DNA of 64,000 bases, taken from the NCBI GenBank assembly GCA_046328125.1, contig JAXLXF010000018.1:81454-145453 (forward strand), in the 5' to 3' direction. The notes under the pieces were generated by a model. That model made no database searches, was not told where the DNA came from, and was given only the letters and a program-made list of their open reading frames with translations. This DNA is from JADZEM01 sp046328125. GTDB taxonomy: Bacteria; Chloroflexota; UBA6077; JACCZL01. Shown here piece by piece: positions 16,713 through 25,214 of the stretch. The position numbers and the translations under genes were made by a program. The first letter of the stretch is position 1, and every line of letters begins with the position of its first letter.

Positions 16713-19700
16713 TCATGCCCCGCGCCTCGTCGAGCCTGGCCTTGCTCCGAGGTCAGGCACGTCCTCGGCCGGCCTGACCACCGGCTCCTGTGGCTGCGCT
16801 GGGAGCGCGACCACGAACCGGCTGCCCTGGCCGCGTCCGCCCGACTCGGCCCAGATCCGACCGCCGTGCGCCTCCACCAGCGAGCGCGTGACGTACAGCC
16901 CCAGGCCGAGCCCGGGCAGCCGTCGCTCGCGCGCGGACGGGGAGCGGTAGAACCGCCCGAACAACTGTGGCAGGATCTCCGGCTCGATGCCGATACCCTG
17001 GTCCGTCACGGTGATCCGGAGCTCCTCGCCGTCGTCGTCCACACGGACCTGGACCGGACCGCCGTCCGGCGAGTACTTGATAGCGTTCAACAGCAGGTTT
17101 TGGACGACCTGCTCCACACGGTCTCGGTCGATGAACGCCACCAGCGGCCCCTCCGGACTGGTCAGTTGGACGCGGTGAGCCGTCGAGACGGCCTGCGCCG
17201 CCTGGACAGCTGCCTGGACGGCCGCCAGCAGGTCGTCCCAGTCCCGGACGAGCGTCAACTGGCCGGCCTCCGCACGCGTCACGTCCAGCAAGTCGTCGAT
17301 CAGGCGGCCCAGCCGGCGCGACTCAGAGAGGATCGTGTCCACCGAGCGCTCGCCGTACGCCTGGCGACGGCGCAAGAGCTGGGCGTGTCCGCTGATGCTG
17401 GCGAGCGGGTTCTTGAGGTCATGCGTGACGGTGGCGAGCAGCTCCTGTTGCAGCCGTTCGAGCGCGCGCCGCTCGCGGATGTCGCGCATCGCCAGGATGT
17501 AGATCCGCCCGTCCGGCAGGTCGACGGCGGTCGACTGCACCTCGACCGGAACTGTCGTGCCATCGCGCCGACGCATCTCCAGATCGCCACGCGAGGAGCC
17601 GTCACGGTCGAGGCGGGCAAGCTCGGCCTCACCGGCCAGCGGATCGGCGAGCAGGTCGAACACGTTCATCTCGCGCAGCTCCGCCGGGCCGTAGCCGGTC
17701 AACGTGACGACGGCCTGGTTCAACTCCAGCAGTCCGCCGCTGGCGTCCACCACCAGGCTGGCATCGGCGGTGCCCTCGAAGAGCGCCCGGAATCGCTTCT
17801 CGCTGGCGAGGGTCGCTTCGTGGAGGCGTGCATTGTCGAGCGCCAGGGCCGCGCGGCCGGCCAGATCCTCCGCCAGCGTGAGATCCTCGCGGGTGTGCCG
17901 ACGCCCGCTCGGCCCGAAGACCAGCGTAATCGTCCCGAGCGACCGCCCGCGCGCCACCAGCGGCACCACCATCTCCGAGCCGAACCCGAGACATTCGATG
18001 AGGGCGAGGTGGCCAGGATCGCGCGCCTCGGACTCGAACCGCTCGCGGCCGACCTGCGGGTCGATCCACGAGGTGCCAGATGCCAGCACCCGCGTGATCG
18101 TGTGGCTGGCGCCGGCGGTGAGCGTTGGATAGGAGCGAACCAGCGTATCGGCGACCGGCTGCAAGGACGGATCCGCGTGCACGGCGGTGAGCCGCTGGAG
18201 ACTGCCGTCGTCGTTCAGCAGGTCCACCACCGACCAGTCCGCCAGGATCGGCACGACCAGGCGGGTCAACGCGGTCAGGCGCGAGGTGTACTCCAGGTCC
18301 GTGGCGAGGATGGCGCTTGCCTCCGCCAGGAACGCCGCGCGCTCGCGGGTCTGGCGCTCCGACGCGTACAGGCGGGCGCGCTCGACGGCCAGTGCTGCGC
18401 GGTCGGCCAGATCCTGGAGAAACAGCTCGTCGGCGGCAGTGTACGTGCGCTCGGGGTCGGATCGGGAGAGCGAGAGCGTCCCGATGACGCGTCCTTCGGC
18501 CCGCAACGGCACCGCCAGCAAGGCGGCGGTAGGCGCACCGGGGACGTCGGGCCAGAGCTGGGAATCGGATCGCCGCTGCAACGCGTCGAGCGCACTGCCG
18601 GCCAGCCGCTGCGGCGTGCCGGTGCCGAGCGCCGCGCCGTTTGCGCCGGCGTCAGCCGGGTGGCGCTCCTGGGCCAGGGCCGCCCTGGCCTCGCGGAGGG
18701 CGGCCCCGTCAGGGTGGCCCACCGCCGCGATCTCCAGCCACTTGCCGTCCTCCGACAGCAGCCGCACGATCGCCAGGTCGCCGATCAACCGAGCCGCGAG
18801 GTCGGCCACGGCTGGGAGCACTTGATCCGGAGCCGCTCCGGCCTCGGCCAGGGTCTGGGCTGCCTCAGCCAGCGCCGCCGCCCGCTCGCGGGCACGCTCC
18901 TCTGCAGTGTGGAGCTGGGCGTTGTCGATCGCCAGCGCGCAACGCCCGGCCAGCTCTTCGGCGAGGGCGAGGTCATCCGCGTTGTAGCGATGTCCCGACG
19001 CGCCCGACACCAGCAGCAGGCTCCCGAGGATGCGACCTCGCGCGATCAGCGGAGTACGCAGGTGGGAGACCGGCCGAAAGGCGCGCAACAGCGCAAGGTG
19101 CTCGTCGTTGCGTGCAATCCGGCGCAGCACGTCGTCGGTGACCGCCGTGTCGAGCTCGGACTGGCCGGTCCGGAGCGCGTCGGCGCCGCCGTCGGGCCGC
19201 GAGAGATCGGGCGGATACGCCATCAAGCGAGCGGCGACGTCGGCCTGCGACGGGTCGGCGTGCGCCACGGCCGCCCGTTCGACGGTGCCATCATCCGCGA
19301 TCATGTCGATGATGCACCAGTCGGCCAGATCTGGCACGATCGACTCGGCGACGGCGCGCAGGGTGGCTGTCGGGTCGAGCGACTCGGCCAGCCGACGACC
19401 GGCGGTGGCCAGGAGGCCGTTCTGCTGCCGCATCCGTCGCTCGAAGCGGTAGAGCCGGGCTTGCTCCACGGCAAGGCCAGCGCGGTCCGCCAGCTCCTGT
19501 GCCAGCAGCTCGTCCTCGTCGGCGTACGAGCGGTCCAGCCCGACTCGCAACGCCACCAGCACCCCGAGGACGGCGCCCCTCGCACGGATCGGCACGCCGA
19601 TCAGCCCGCCGATCGGGACGCTGTCGAGCGTCTCCACGGCATCCTGGCCGAGACCAGAAGTCAGCAGGACCGACGTGTCGATGGTGTCGGCACGGGCCGG

Positions 19701-20009
19701 TGCGCCCGTCTGCACGACCTGGGCAACCAGACTGTCCTCATCCGCGAACGAAAGGTCGAGCAGGTGGCGCAGCAGGTCGTCAGCCTCCAGCCCCACTGGC
19801 GCAACGCCCGGCGCCGAGATGAACGCAGCGCCGTCATCCGTTCGCAACCGCACGACGCCAATGTCGCCGACGGCGACCAGCACCTCGCGGAGGAGCACGT
19901 CCAGGATCGCCTGCTCGTCAAGACCAGCCTCGGCGAACGCCTGCCCGGCCCGAGCCAGCGCCAGCAGACGCGCCGTCACCACGCGATCGGACGACCCGTC
20001 TCTGAGCAT
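16713..20009 (-). CDS. Large soluble GAF4-PAS sensor histidine kinase
   Basis: About 1100 residues with no membrane segment. Four GAF-type domains are followed by a PAS domain (EKRFRALFEGTADASLVVDASG), a HisKA domain with the acceptor His in ATVTHDLKNPLASISGH, and an HATPase domain (LLLNAIKYSPDGG, DQGIGIE, LGLGLYVTRSLVEAHGG). GAFs two and four are clear duplicates (LADWCIIDMIADDGTVERAAVAHADPSQ versus LADWSVVDLLNDDGSLQRLTAVHADPSL), and one and three also resemble each other, suggesting that an A-B module was doubled. ATG 20009 has GGAG seven bases upstream and is preferred to GTG 20045. The long open frame on the opposite strand is a GC-rich shadow. No response regulator lies next to it. Confidence 0.9.
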   Translation of the reverse strand: MLRDGSSDRVVTARLLALARAGQAFAEAGLDEQAILDVLLREVLVAVGDIGVVRLRTDDGAAFISAPGVAPVGLEADDLLRHLLDLSFADEDSLVAQVVQTGAPARADTIDTSVLLTSGLGQDAVETLDSVPIGGLIGVPIRARGAVLGVLVALRVGLDRSYADEDELLAQELADRAGLAVEQARLYRFERRMRQQNGLLATAGRRLAESLDPTATLRAVAESIVPDLADWCIIDMIADDGTVERAAVAHADPSQADVAARLMAYPPDLSRPDGGADALRTGQSELDTAVTDDVLRRIARNDEHLALLRAFRPVSHLRTPLIARGRILGSLLLVSGASGHRYNADDLALAEELAGRCALAIDNAQLHTAEERARERAAALAEAAQTLAEAGAAPDQVLPAVADLAARLIGDLAIVRLLSEDGKWLEIAAVGHPDGAALREARAALAQERHPADAGANGAALGTGTPQRLAGSALDALQRRSDSQLWPDVPGAPTAALLAVPLRAEGRVIGTLSLSRSDPERTYTAADELFLQDLADRAALAVERARLYASERQTRERAAFLAEASAILATDLEYTSRLTALTRLVVPILADWSVVDLLNDDGSLQRLTAVHADPSLQPVADTLVRSYPTLTAGASHTITRVLASGTSWIDPQVGRERFESEARDPGHLALIECLGFGSEMVVPLVARGRSLGTITLVFGPSGRRHTREDLTLAEDLAGRAALALDNARLHEATLASEKRFRALFEGTADASLVVDASGGLLELNQAVVTLTGYGPAELREMNVFDLLADPLAGEAELARLDRDGSSRGDLEMRRRDGTTVPVEVQSTAVDLPDGRIYILAMRDIRERRALERLQQELLATVTHDLKNPLASISGHAQLLRRRQAYGERSVDTILSESRRLGRLIDDLLDVTRAEAGQLTLVRDWDDLLAAVQAAVQAAQAVSTAHRVQLTSPEGPLVAFIDRDRVEQVVQNLLLNAIKYSPDGGPVQVRVDDDGEELRITVTDQGIGIEPEILPQLFGRFYRSPSARERRLPGLGLGLYVTRSLVEAHGGRIWAESGGRGQGSRFVVALPAQPQEPVVRPAEDVPDLGARPGSTRRGA

Positions 20010-20240
20010 GCTGCTACTCCGCCACGCCGTCCTGGATGCTGCCACTGCTAACGCCGGGTCGCGTGGTGACGATGCTCGCCCGGACTCCCGGCCGCCGGTC
20101 GGGCGTCAGAATCGCGCAGCGGGCGACCCTCACCACCAGCAGATCATAGTGGACGCTGCCTGCACCCTTCGAGAAGTCGTCCGACACACAGTCGCCAACG
20201 CCGTTCGCTCGGCCGGTGCCCACTCCGGTACGATTCCTCT

Positions 20241-21665
20241 ATGTCCAAGGAGCCAACACCCCGACAAGCCGAGCACGCCCGCACAGCAGCCCTGGTCTCG
20301 GTGGGCTGCAAGGTGAACCAGGGCGAGCTGCGCCAGTGGGGGATGCGACTGGCGCAGGTTGGCGTGACGCTGGTCGAGCCCGGCCAGCCAGCGGACCTTG
20401 CCATCGTCAACACCTGCACCGTCACCGGCGAAGGCGACAAGAGCTCGCGGCAGGCGATCCGCCAGGCGGCCAGGGCCAATCCTGACGGCTACGTGGTCGT
20501 GACCGGCTGCTACGCCTCGGTGGCGCCGCAAGCGGTGGGCGAGATCGCGGGCGTCGATCTGGTGGTGCCGAACGACGACAAGGACGAGATCGTGCGACGG
20601 CTGGCGGACGCCGGCAAGGTGCCGGACGCCGGCCCGGCCACAGAGCCGGTCGAGGACGCCTGGAGCCACCGCGCCGAGCGGCCGGGCTGGTTCACCTTGA
20701 TGCCCGGGCTGGAGCGCAAGGCGCGCGCCTTCGTCAAAGTTCAGGACGGCTGCAACAGCCACTGCACCTACTGCATCGTGCCGGCCGCGCGTGGCCCGCA
20801 GCGCAGCCGGCCAGTCCAGGCCATCGTGGACGAGGTCAACCTACTGTACAGGCTCGGGTACCGCGAGGCGGTGCTGACCGGCGTGCAGATCGGCGCGTAC
20901 GGCTCGGACTGGGATCGGGAGCGACGGCGCGTCAAGAAGGGCGCCGGCCCCACGCTCACCGAGCTGGCCGCGCGCATCCTGTCAGACACCCCGATGCCGC
21001 GCATCAGGATCTCCTCGATTCAGCCCCAGGACTGGCCGGACGGCTTCCTGGAGCTGTGGCAAGACCCGCGCATGTGCCGCCACCTCCATCTGCCGTTGCA
21101 GAGCGGCTCGGACGCCGTGCTGAAACGGATGGTGCGGCGGTATCGGGCTGCTGACTTCCGCTCGCTGGTGGACCGGGTGCGGGCGGTCGCGCCGGAGGCG
21201 GCGATCACCGCCGACGTGATGGTCGGGTTCCCGGGCGAGACCGAATCGGAGCACGCCGAGAGCCTTGCGCTGATCCGGGAGATCGCGTTCGCGGAGCAGC
21301 ACGTGTTCCGGTACTCCAGCCGCCCGGGCACGGCGGCGGCGCGCTTACCTGACGACGTGCTGCCGCCGATCAAGAAGCGGCGCAGCGAAGAGGCCCGCGC
21401 GCTGGACGCCGAGCTGCGGCGGACGTACCGGAGCCAGTTCCTGGGGCGGAGAATGGACGTGCTCTGGGAGGAGACGGTGGCGAGCCCAGTCCGTGACGGC
21501 AACGCCCCGATCTGGTCCGGCCTGACCGACAACTACCTGCGGGTCTTCGCGCGGGGCGCCCTCCACGAGGGCCAGATCAGCTCGGTGCGCCTGGAGCAGC
21601 TTGCCGACGACGGCATCTACGGCGAGGTCGCCCTCGCCGAGACCACGCAGATCCCGACAACCTGA
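20241..21665 (+). CDS. mtaB: tRNA t6A37 methylthiotransferase MtaB
   Basis: Radical-SAM enzyme that converts t6A to ms2t6A at position 37 of ANN-decoding tRNAs. The 474-residue protein has the N-terminal methylthiotransferase domain with its cluster cysteines (SVGCKVNQ, VNTCTVT, VTGCYAS), the radical-SAM motif CNSHCTYC (Cys171, 175, 178), LTGVQIGAYG and the HLHLPLQSGSDAVLKRM region, and a C-terminal TRAM-like domain. VGCKVNQ and the motif spacing favour MtaB over MiaB. It is divergent from the large kinase; the 231-base gap holds no obvious element. The HIT gene follows 23 bases downstream. Confidence 0.9.
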   Translation: MSKEPTPRQAEHARTAALVSVGCKVNQGELRQWGMRLAQVGVTLVEPGQPADLAIVNTCTVTGEGDKSSRQAIRQAARANPDGYVVVTGCYASVAPQAVGEIAGVDLVVPNDDKDEIVRRLADAGKVPDAGPATEPVEDAWSHRAERPGWFTLMPGLERKARAFVKVQDGCNSHCTYCIVPAARGPQRSRPVQAIVDEVNLLYRLGYREAVLTGVQIGAYGSDWDRERRRVKKGAGPTLTELAARILSDTPMPRIRISSIQPQDWPDGFLELWQDPRMCRHLHLPLQSGSDAVLKRMVRRYRAADFRSLVDRVRAVAPEAAITADVMVGFPGETESEHAESLALIREIAFAEQHVFRYSSRPGTAAARLPDDVLPPIKKRRSEEARALDAELRRTYRSQFLGRRMDVLWEETVASPVRDGNAPIWSGLTDNYLRVFARGALHEGQISSVRLEQLADDGIYGEVALAETTQIPTT

Positions 21666-21688
21666 CGACCAGTATCGAGGGAGCCCAC

Positions 21689-22033
21689 GTGGACGACTGT
21701 CTGTTCTGTCGCATCGTCGCCGGCACGATCCCGTCCGCCACGGTCTACAAGGACGATCGCGTCACCGCCTTCCGAGACATCCAGCCCCAGGCGCCGGTCC
21801 ACGTCCTGATCGTGCCGAACGTCCACGTCGCCTCGACCAACGAGCTGAGCGAGGAGCACGACGCGGTGATGGGTCACCTGATGCGCGCTACGCAGGTGGT
21901 GGCGCGGTCGGAGGGCATCGCGGAGAGCGGCTACCGGCTGGTGGTGAACACCGGGCAGGACGCGATGCAGAGCGTGGCCCACATCCACATCCACGTGCTC
22001 GGCGGCCGGCACCTGGGCTGGCCGCCGGGCTGA
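21689..22033 (+). CDS. HIT-family nucleotide-binding protein
   Basis: A 114-residue HinT-like protein with CLFCRIVAGTIPSATVYKDD at the N-terminus and the catalytic histidine triad HIHIHVLGG near the end. Relatives hydrolyse AMP-lysine-type phosphoramidates. The start is GTG 21689 after GAGGGAG. The two N-terminal cysteines (CLFC) are the partial zinc site found in many HinT proteins. It follows mtaB closely and is probably cotranscribed. Confidence 0.92.
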   Translation: MDDCLFCRIVAGTIPSATVYKDDRVTAFRDIQPQAPVHVLIVPNVHVASTNELSEEHDAVMGHLMRATQVVARSEGIAESGYRLVVNTGQDAMQSVAHIHIHVLGGRHLGWPPG

Positions 22034-22039
22034 GGTCTG

Positions 22040-22642
22040 TTACTCCACCGTGCCGCGCATCGGAGTGCCAGCCGAGTGCGGCGCGGTGGACTTCCAGTCC
22101 ATGTTCATCGTCTCGGTGGCGCGGTCCATCGCCTTCTCGTCGATCTTGTGGCCGTCCTTGCGCAGCTCGTCGGCGACCACGTCGAGGATGATCTGGTTGA
22201 TGTCCTGCACCATGTCGGTGTAGGCGCGGTGGTGACGCTCGGCGAGGGCGGCGGTCTGCTGGAAGCCGAGCATCAGCGCCGTGCCGTACAGCATGTGGTA
22301 GCCAATCGCCGCCAGGTTGAACGCCGAGTAGTCGTCGCGCAGGCACTTCGAGATCGCCTCTGGGCGGACCTTGTCGATGACGCCGGCCGCGACGCCGAAC
22401 GCCGACGACACCGCGCTTTTGAGCGTGCCGCCCGTGCCGCCGCCGAGCTCGTCCAGGTGGGCCTTCATCGCGTCGCGCTGCGTACGGATGGTGCCATGGA
22501 AGCGTCGTACGGCTGCGTACGCCTTCGGATGGTCGCGGACCGTCTCCACCTGGCGGTCCATCGCCTCCTCGATATGGCTCTCCAGCGAATACATATCGCC
22601 GACGTAAGTCTGCATCGTGTCCTTGTTCTGGCTCTCGGCCAT
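22040..22642 (-). CDS. Helical, ferritin-like hypothetical protein
   Basis: A 200-residue, mostly alpha-helical protein: TYVGDMYSLESHIEEAMDRQ, YAAVRRFHGTIRTQRDAMKAHLDEL, NLAAIGYHMLYGTALML. Spacing and composition resemble the DUF892/YciF-type four-helix ferritin-like group, but the metal-binding ExxH pairs are not clear, so this is a fold guess. ATG 22642 (MAESQNKD) has GGAGG eight bases upstream; in-frame codons further 5' are unlikely to be translated. It is convergent with the HIT gene, six bases apart. Confidence 0.6.
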   Translation of the reverse strand: MAESQNKDTMQTYVGDMYSLESHIEEAMDRQVETVRDHPKAYAAVRRFHGTIRTQRDAMKAHLDELGGGTGGTLKSAVSSAFGVAAGVIDKVRPEAISKCLRDDYSAFNLAAIGYHMLYGTALMLGFQQTAALAERHHRAYTDMVQDINQIILDVVADELRKDGHKIDEKAMDRATETMNMDWKSTAPHSAGTPMRGTVE

Positions 22643-22848
22643 CGCTCGGGCCTCCATATCAGACGTGGTAGCGGCTCGCCGGGTGGCCGACGACGACTGT
22701 GCCAGTGGTCGGAGGAAACTCGTGAGCCGCTGTGTCTGGTCTCGGGACGAGGCAGAGCAGATTTCGTGCCCGGCCCACGCATCCAGCACGATCTGAGGGC
22801 GACTGCCCTGGCGCCTGCCGATCCGCCGGCCAAATGTTGCCGAGGTAA

Positions 22849-22878
22849 CTGTTTGCCCTGAATGCGGTGTCGTATAGT
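22849..22878 (+). promoter_or_regulatory. Probable promoter of the ECF sigma gene
   Basis: A good -10 TATAGT (22873-22878) is preceded at 18 bases by a weak -35, CTGTTT (22849-22854). A start near 22885 excludes the earlier in-frame GTG at 22867 and supports ATG 22903 for the sigma factor. Confidence 0.4.
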
Positions 22879-22902
22879 TGGTTGGCAGGCTCCACGAAAC
22901 CG

Positions 22903-23535
22903 ATGAAGCGCGAGGCGTCGTCCGTGTCCTCCATCGCCGACCCTGGCGTCTCCGAGGCGCAGGCGCTGGAGGCCGCGCAGCGTGGCGACGCGGCCGCCTT
23001 CAACGAGCTGGTGCTGATCTACCAGACGGCGGTCTACAACGTCGCTCTGCGCACGATCGGACACTCCGAGGACGCTGCCGACGCCAGCCAGGAGACGTTC
23101 CTGGCGGCCTACCGCGCGATCCGAGACTTCCGGGGCGGCTCCTTCAAGGCGTGGCTGCTGCGGATCGCCGTCAACACCTGCTACGACCTCCTCCGCCGCC
23201 GCCAGCGCCGCCCCTCGACCTCGCTGGACGTGATCGTCGAGGAGAGCGGCGACCAGACCACCTTCGCCGACCGGCGCGTCGGGCCGGAGCGCGCCGCCCT
23301 GGCCGCCGAGACGGTGAGCGTCGTCGAGCAGGGGCTGGCGACTCTCCCGGACGACCAGCGGATCATCGTGGTACTCTGCGACGTCCAGGGCCTGAGCTAC
23401 GAGGAGGCCGCCGAGGCTGAAGGCGTGGCGCTCGGTACGGTAAAGTCGCGGCTGAGCCGAGCGCGGGCACGGCTGCGACAGTTCCTCGTCGAACGAGGGG
23501 AACTTCCGGCCGAGCTCGAGCGTCATGAGGTATGA
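22903..23535 (+). CDS. ECF-type RNA polymerase sigma factor
   Basis: About 210 residues. Region 2 is AAFNELVLIYQTAVYNVALRTIGHSEDAADASQETFLAAYRAIRDF with FKAWLLRIAVNTCYDLLRRR; region 4 is LPDDQRIIVVLCDVQGLSYEEAAEAEGVALGTVKSRLSRARARLRQFL. This is a RpoE-like (ECF) architecture with a typical short linker. The membrane anti-sigma gene lies 198 bases downstream, the usual partner arrangement. The 23536-23732 gap shows nothing else recognisable. Confidence 0.93.
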   Translation: MKREASSVSSIADPGVSEAQALEAAQRGDAAAFNELVLIYQTAVYNVALRTIGHSEDAADASQETFLAAYRAIRDFRGGSFKAWLLRIAVNTCYDLLRRRQRRPSTSLDVIVEESGDQTTFADRRVGPERAALAAETVSVVEQGLATLPDDQRIIVVLCDVQGLSYEEAAEAEGVALGTVKSRLSRARARLRQFLVERGELPAELERHEV

Positions 23536-23732
23536 GCCGGCACAGCCCCGAGTGTCTGGCACCCGCCTTGCCGAACGTTCCTTGCCGGGCGCACCACAAG
23601 CGCGACACCTGGCCCGAACGACCTGGCATACGAGGCATGGTGCCGCGCTCCGCGTGGTGGGCCAGCTATCCCAGGCGCTTGCTGATGCCGGACAGAGCGA
23701 GGATACGGTGAAGAATCGAGGGTACGCGGCCC

Positions 23733-24821
23733 GTGCATGAGGTTGGTGGGCCGGATCACGCGACGACCGAGCAGCTGTCAGCGCTGCTGGACGATCGCGC
23801 CGAGACCGGCGAGGAGCGGTTCCTGTCGAGCCACGTGCCCGCGTGCGTCGCCTGCACGAACGAGCTCGACGACCTGCGCGCGGTCCGCGATCTCCTGAGT
23901 CGGCTGCCGATTCACCAGCCGCCGCGCTCGTTCACGATCCCCGTACCCGCGATCGCACGGGCGGCGACGGAGGCGCCTCGGCCCATCCGTCGCTTTCGGG
24001 TGCTGGTCCCACTGACCCGAACGCTCGGAGCGCTGGCCGCCGTGCTGTGCGTGGTGTTGTTCTCGGTGGACGCCATGCGGCTGGCCGACGCGCCATCTCC
24101 GAGATCGGATACCGGCGCGGCGCTCCAGATCGCGCCGGCCCGCGCGCCAGCCGAGGCCGCGAAAGCGGTGCCGAAGTCAGCGGCCGAGGAGGCCCGCGCC
24201 GCCGACGCCGCGAAGCCGGCCGAGCCCGCCCAGCCGGCCGCCGCAGCCAGACCAGCCGAGTCGAAGCCGGCCGCCGCGTTCGCGCCGGCTCCCACTCAGG
24301 CTCCAGCCCTTCAGACGCCATCGGGGGGCAGCGGGGCGCCAGCCGCGAAACCTGCCGCCGACGCACGAGCGGCTTCCGCGCCGACAGCAGCGGCTCCAGC
24401 TCCGGCGCAGGCAGCGGCGCCACCGCCCCAGGCGACCCAGAGCCAGACTTCAGCCACGTCAGGCGGCCCGGCTGCAACGCCGACGGCTGCACCGGCACTC
24501 GCGGCCCAGCCGCGCCCGGCCGCCCCGGCTGCTGCGCCTCAGGCGCCGGCGACGAGCACCACCTCGTTTTCCGCCACCCAGCCTCCGATCCAGGCGACCG
24601 CCGGGCTGGCGGCGGCAACCACCCCGCCGCCGCCAGCTGGTGAGGCGCCGAGCAGCCGGAGCAGTCAATTCGAGCAGACGACCGGACGGAGCGCACAGCC
24701 CGTGCCGAGCGCGTCGGCGTGGTTCACGTCGCTGCGCGTCTGGTCAGCGGTGCTGGCCGTGCTCGCCGCCGGGCTCCTGGTCGGCTCGTTCGTCCTCAAC
24801 CGGGCCGCGCGCAGCCGCTAG
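23733..24821 (+). CDS. Membrane-bound zinc-type anti-sigma factor
   Basis: Probable partner of the ECF sigma factor just upstream. The 362-residue protein has an N-terminal anti-sigma domain with the zinc motif HVPACVAC (H-x3-C-x2-C) and an upstream His, a membrane helix (LGALAAVLCVVLFSVDAM), and a long Ala/Pro-rich outer stretch. A second C-terminal helix (SAVLAVLAAGLLVGSFVL) is followed by a basic tail. Two membrane segments with a roughly 200-residue low-complexity outer loop is unusual and could be the signal-receiving or cleavage region. GTG start at 23733. Its last 78 bases overlap the 3' end of the convergent gene at 24744-25214. Confidence 0.8.
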   Translation: MHEVGGPDHATTEQLSALLDDRAETGEERFLSSHVPACVACTNELDDLRAVRDLLSRLPIHQPPRSFTIPVPAIARAATEAPRPIRRFRVLVPLTRTLGALAAVLCVVLFSVDAMRLADAPSPRSDTGAALQIAPARAPAEAAKAVPKSAAEEARAADAAKPAEPAQPAAAARPAESKPAAAFAPAPTQAPALQTPSGGSGAPAAKPAADARAASAPTAAAPAPAQAAAPPPQATQSQTSATSGGPAATPTAAPALAAQPRPAAPAAAPQAPATSTTSFSATQPPIQATAGLAAATTPPPPAGEAPSSRSSQFEQTTGRSAQPVPSASAWFTSLRVWSAVLAVLAAGLLVGSFVLNRAARSR

Positions 24822-25214
24822 CGCGTCCTCGTCGTCGCTGGCCGCGGTGGGCGACAGACCCGCCGAACGGGTGGCGGCGCCGGGCCACTGCCAGGCCAGC
24901 AGCTCCGGGGGCAGCGCGAGTGACTCCAACAGCGCGCTCCCAGCGGTGGACGGCGGACCTGGCCACTCGTCGTCCGGCACCCGACGACTGACGACCGGCA
25001 ACCCTTCCTGCACGGGCCACTCCACGAGCCGCGCCGACGGCACCACGACCTCGCCAAGCCACTCGCCATCGCGCTCGCGAACGGCCACCCGGTCGCCGAA
25101 CGCCAGCTCGAACGGGCCAGAGCTGACCCAGCGCAGAAGCGCGTGCCGAATCCCGGACTCGCGCGCCACCGGGCGCACTCCGACCGGCGCCGAGTCGTTA
25201 GCAGCTGAGCTCAC
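24744..25214 (-). CDS. Short RicT/PSP1-like or unknown protein after holB
   Basis: A 156-residue product starting at GTG 25214, which overlaps the holB stop (GTGA). The first 65 residues (VGVRPVARESGIRHALLRWV, then FGDRVAVRERDGEWLGEVV) resemble the N-terminal beta domain of PSP1/RicT (YaaT) proteins, which in many bacteria are encoded directly after holB. The Cys-containing PSP1 core is missing and the C-terminus is acidic low-complexity. It may be a shortened relative, or unrelated. Its 3' end overlaps the anti-sigma gene by 78 bases on the opposite strand. Confidence 0.5.
   Translation of the reverse strand: MSSAANDSAPVGVRPVARESGIRHALLRWVSSGPFELAFGDRVAVRERDGEWLGEVVVPSARLVEWPVQEGLPVVSRRVPDDEWPGPPSTAGSALLESLALPPELLAWQWPGAATRSAGLSPTAASDDEDALAAARGPVEDERADQEPGGEHGQHR

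Noticed and set aside
15885..20051. A very long open frame on the plus strand (about 1388 codons) opposite the large kinase
   Set aside because: It mirrors the kinase in a GC-rich genome, is Arg/Gln/His/Val-rich without domain motifs, and starts inside the decayed transposase. It is a shadow frame.
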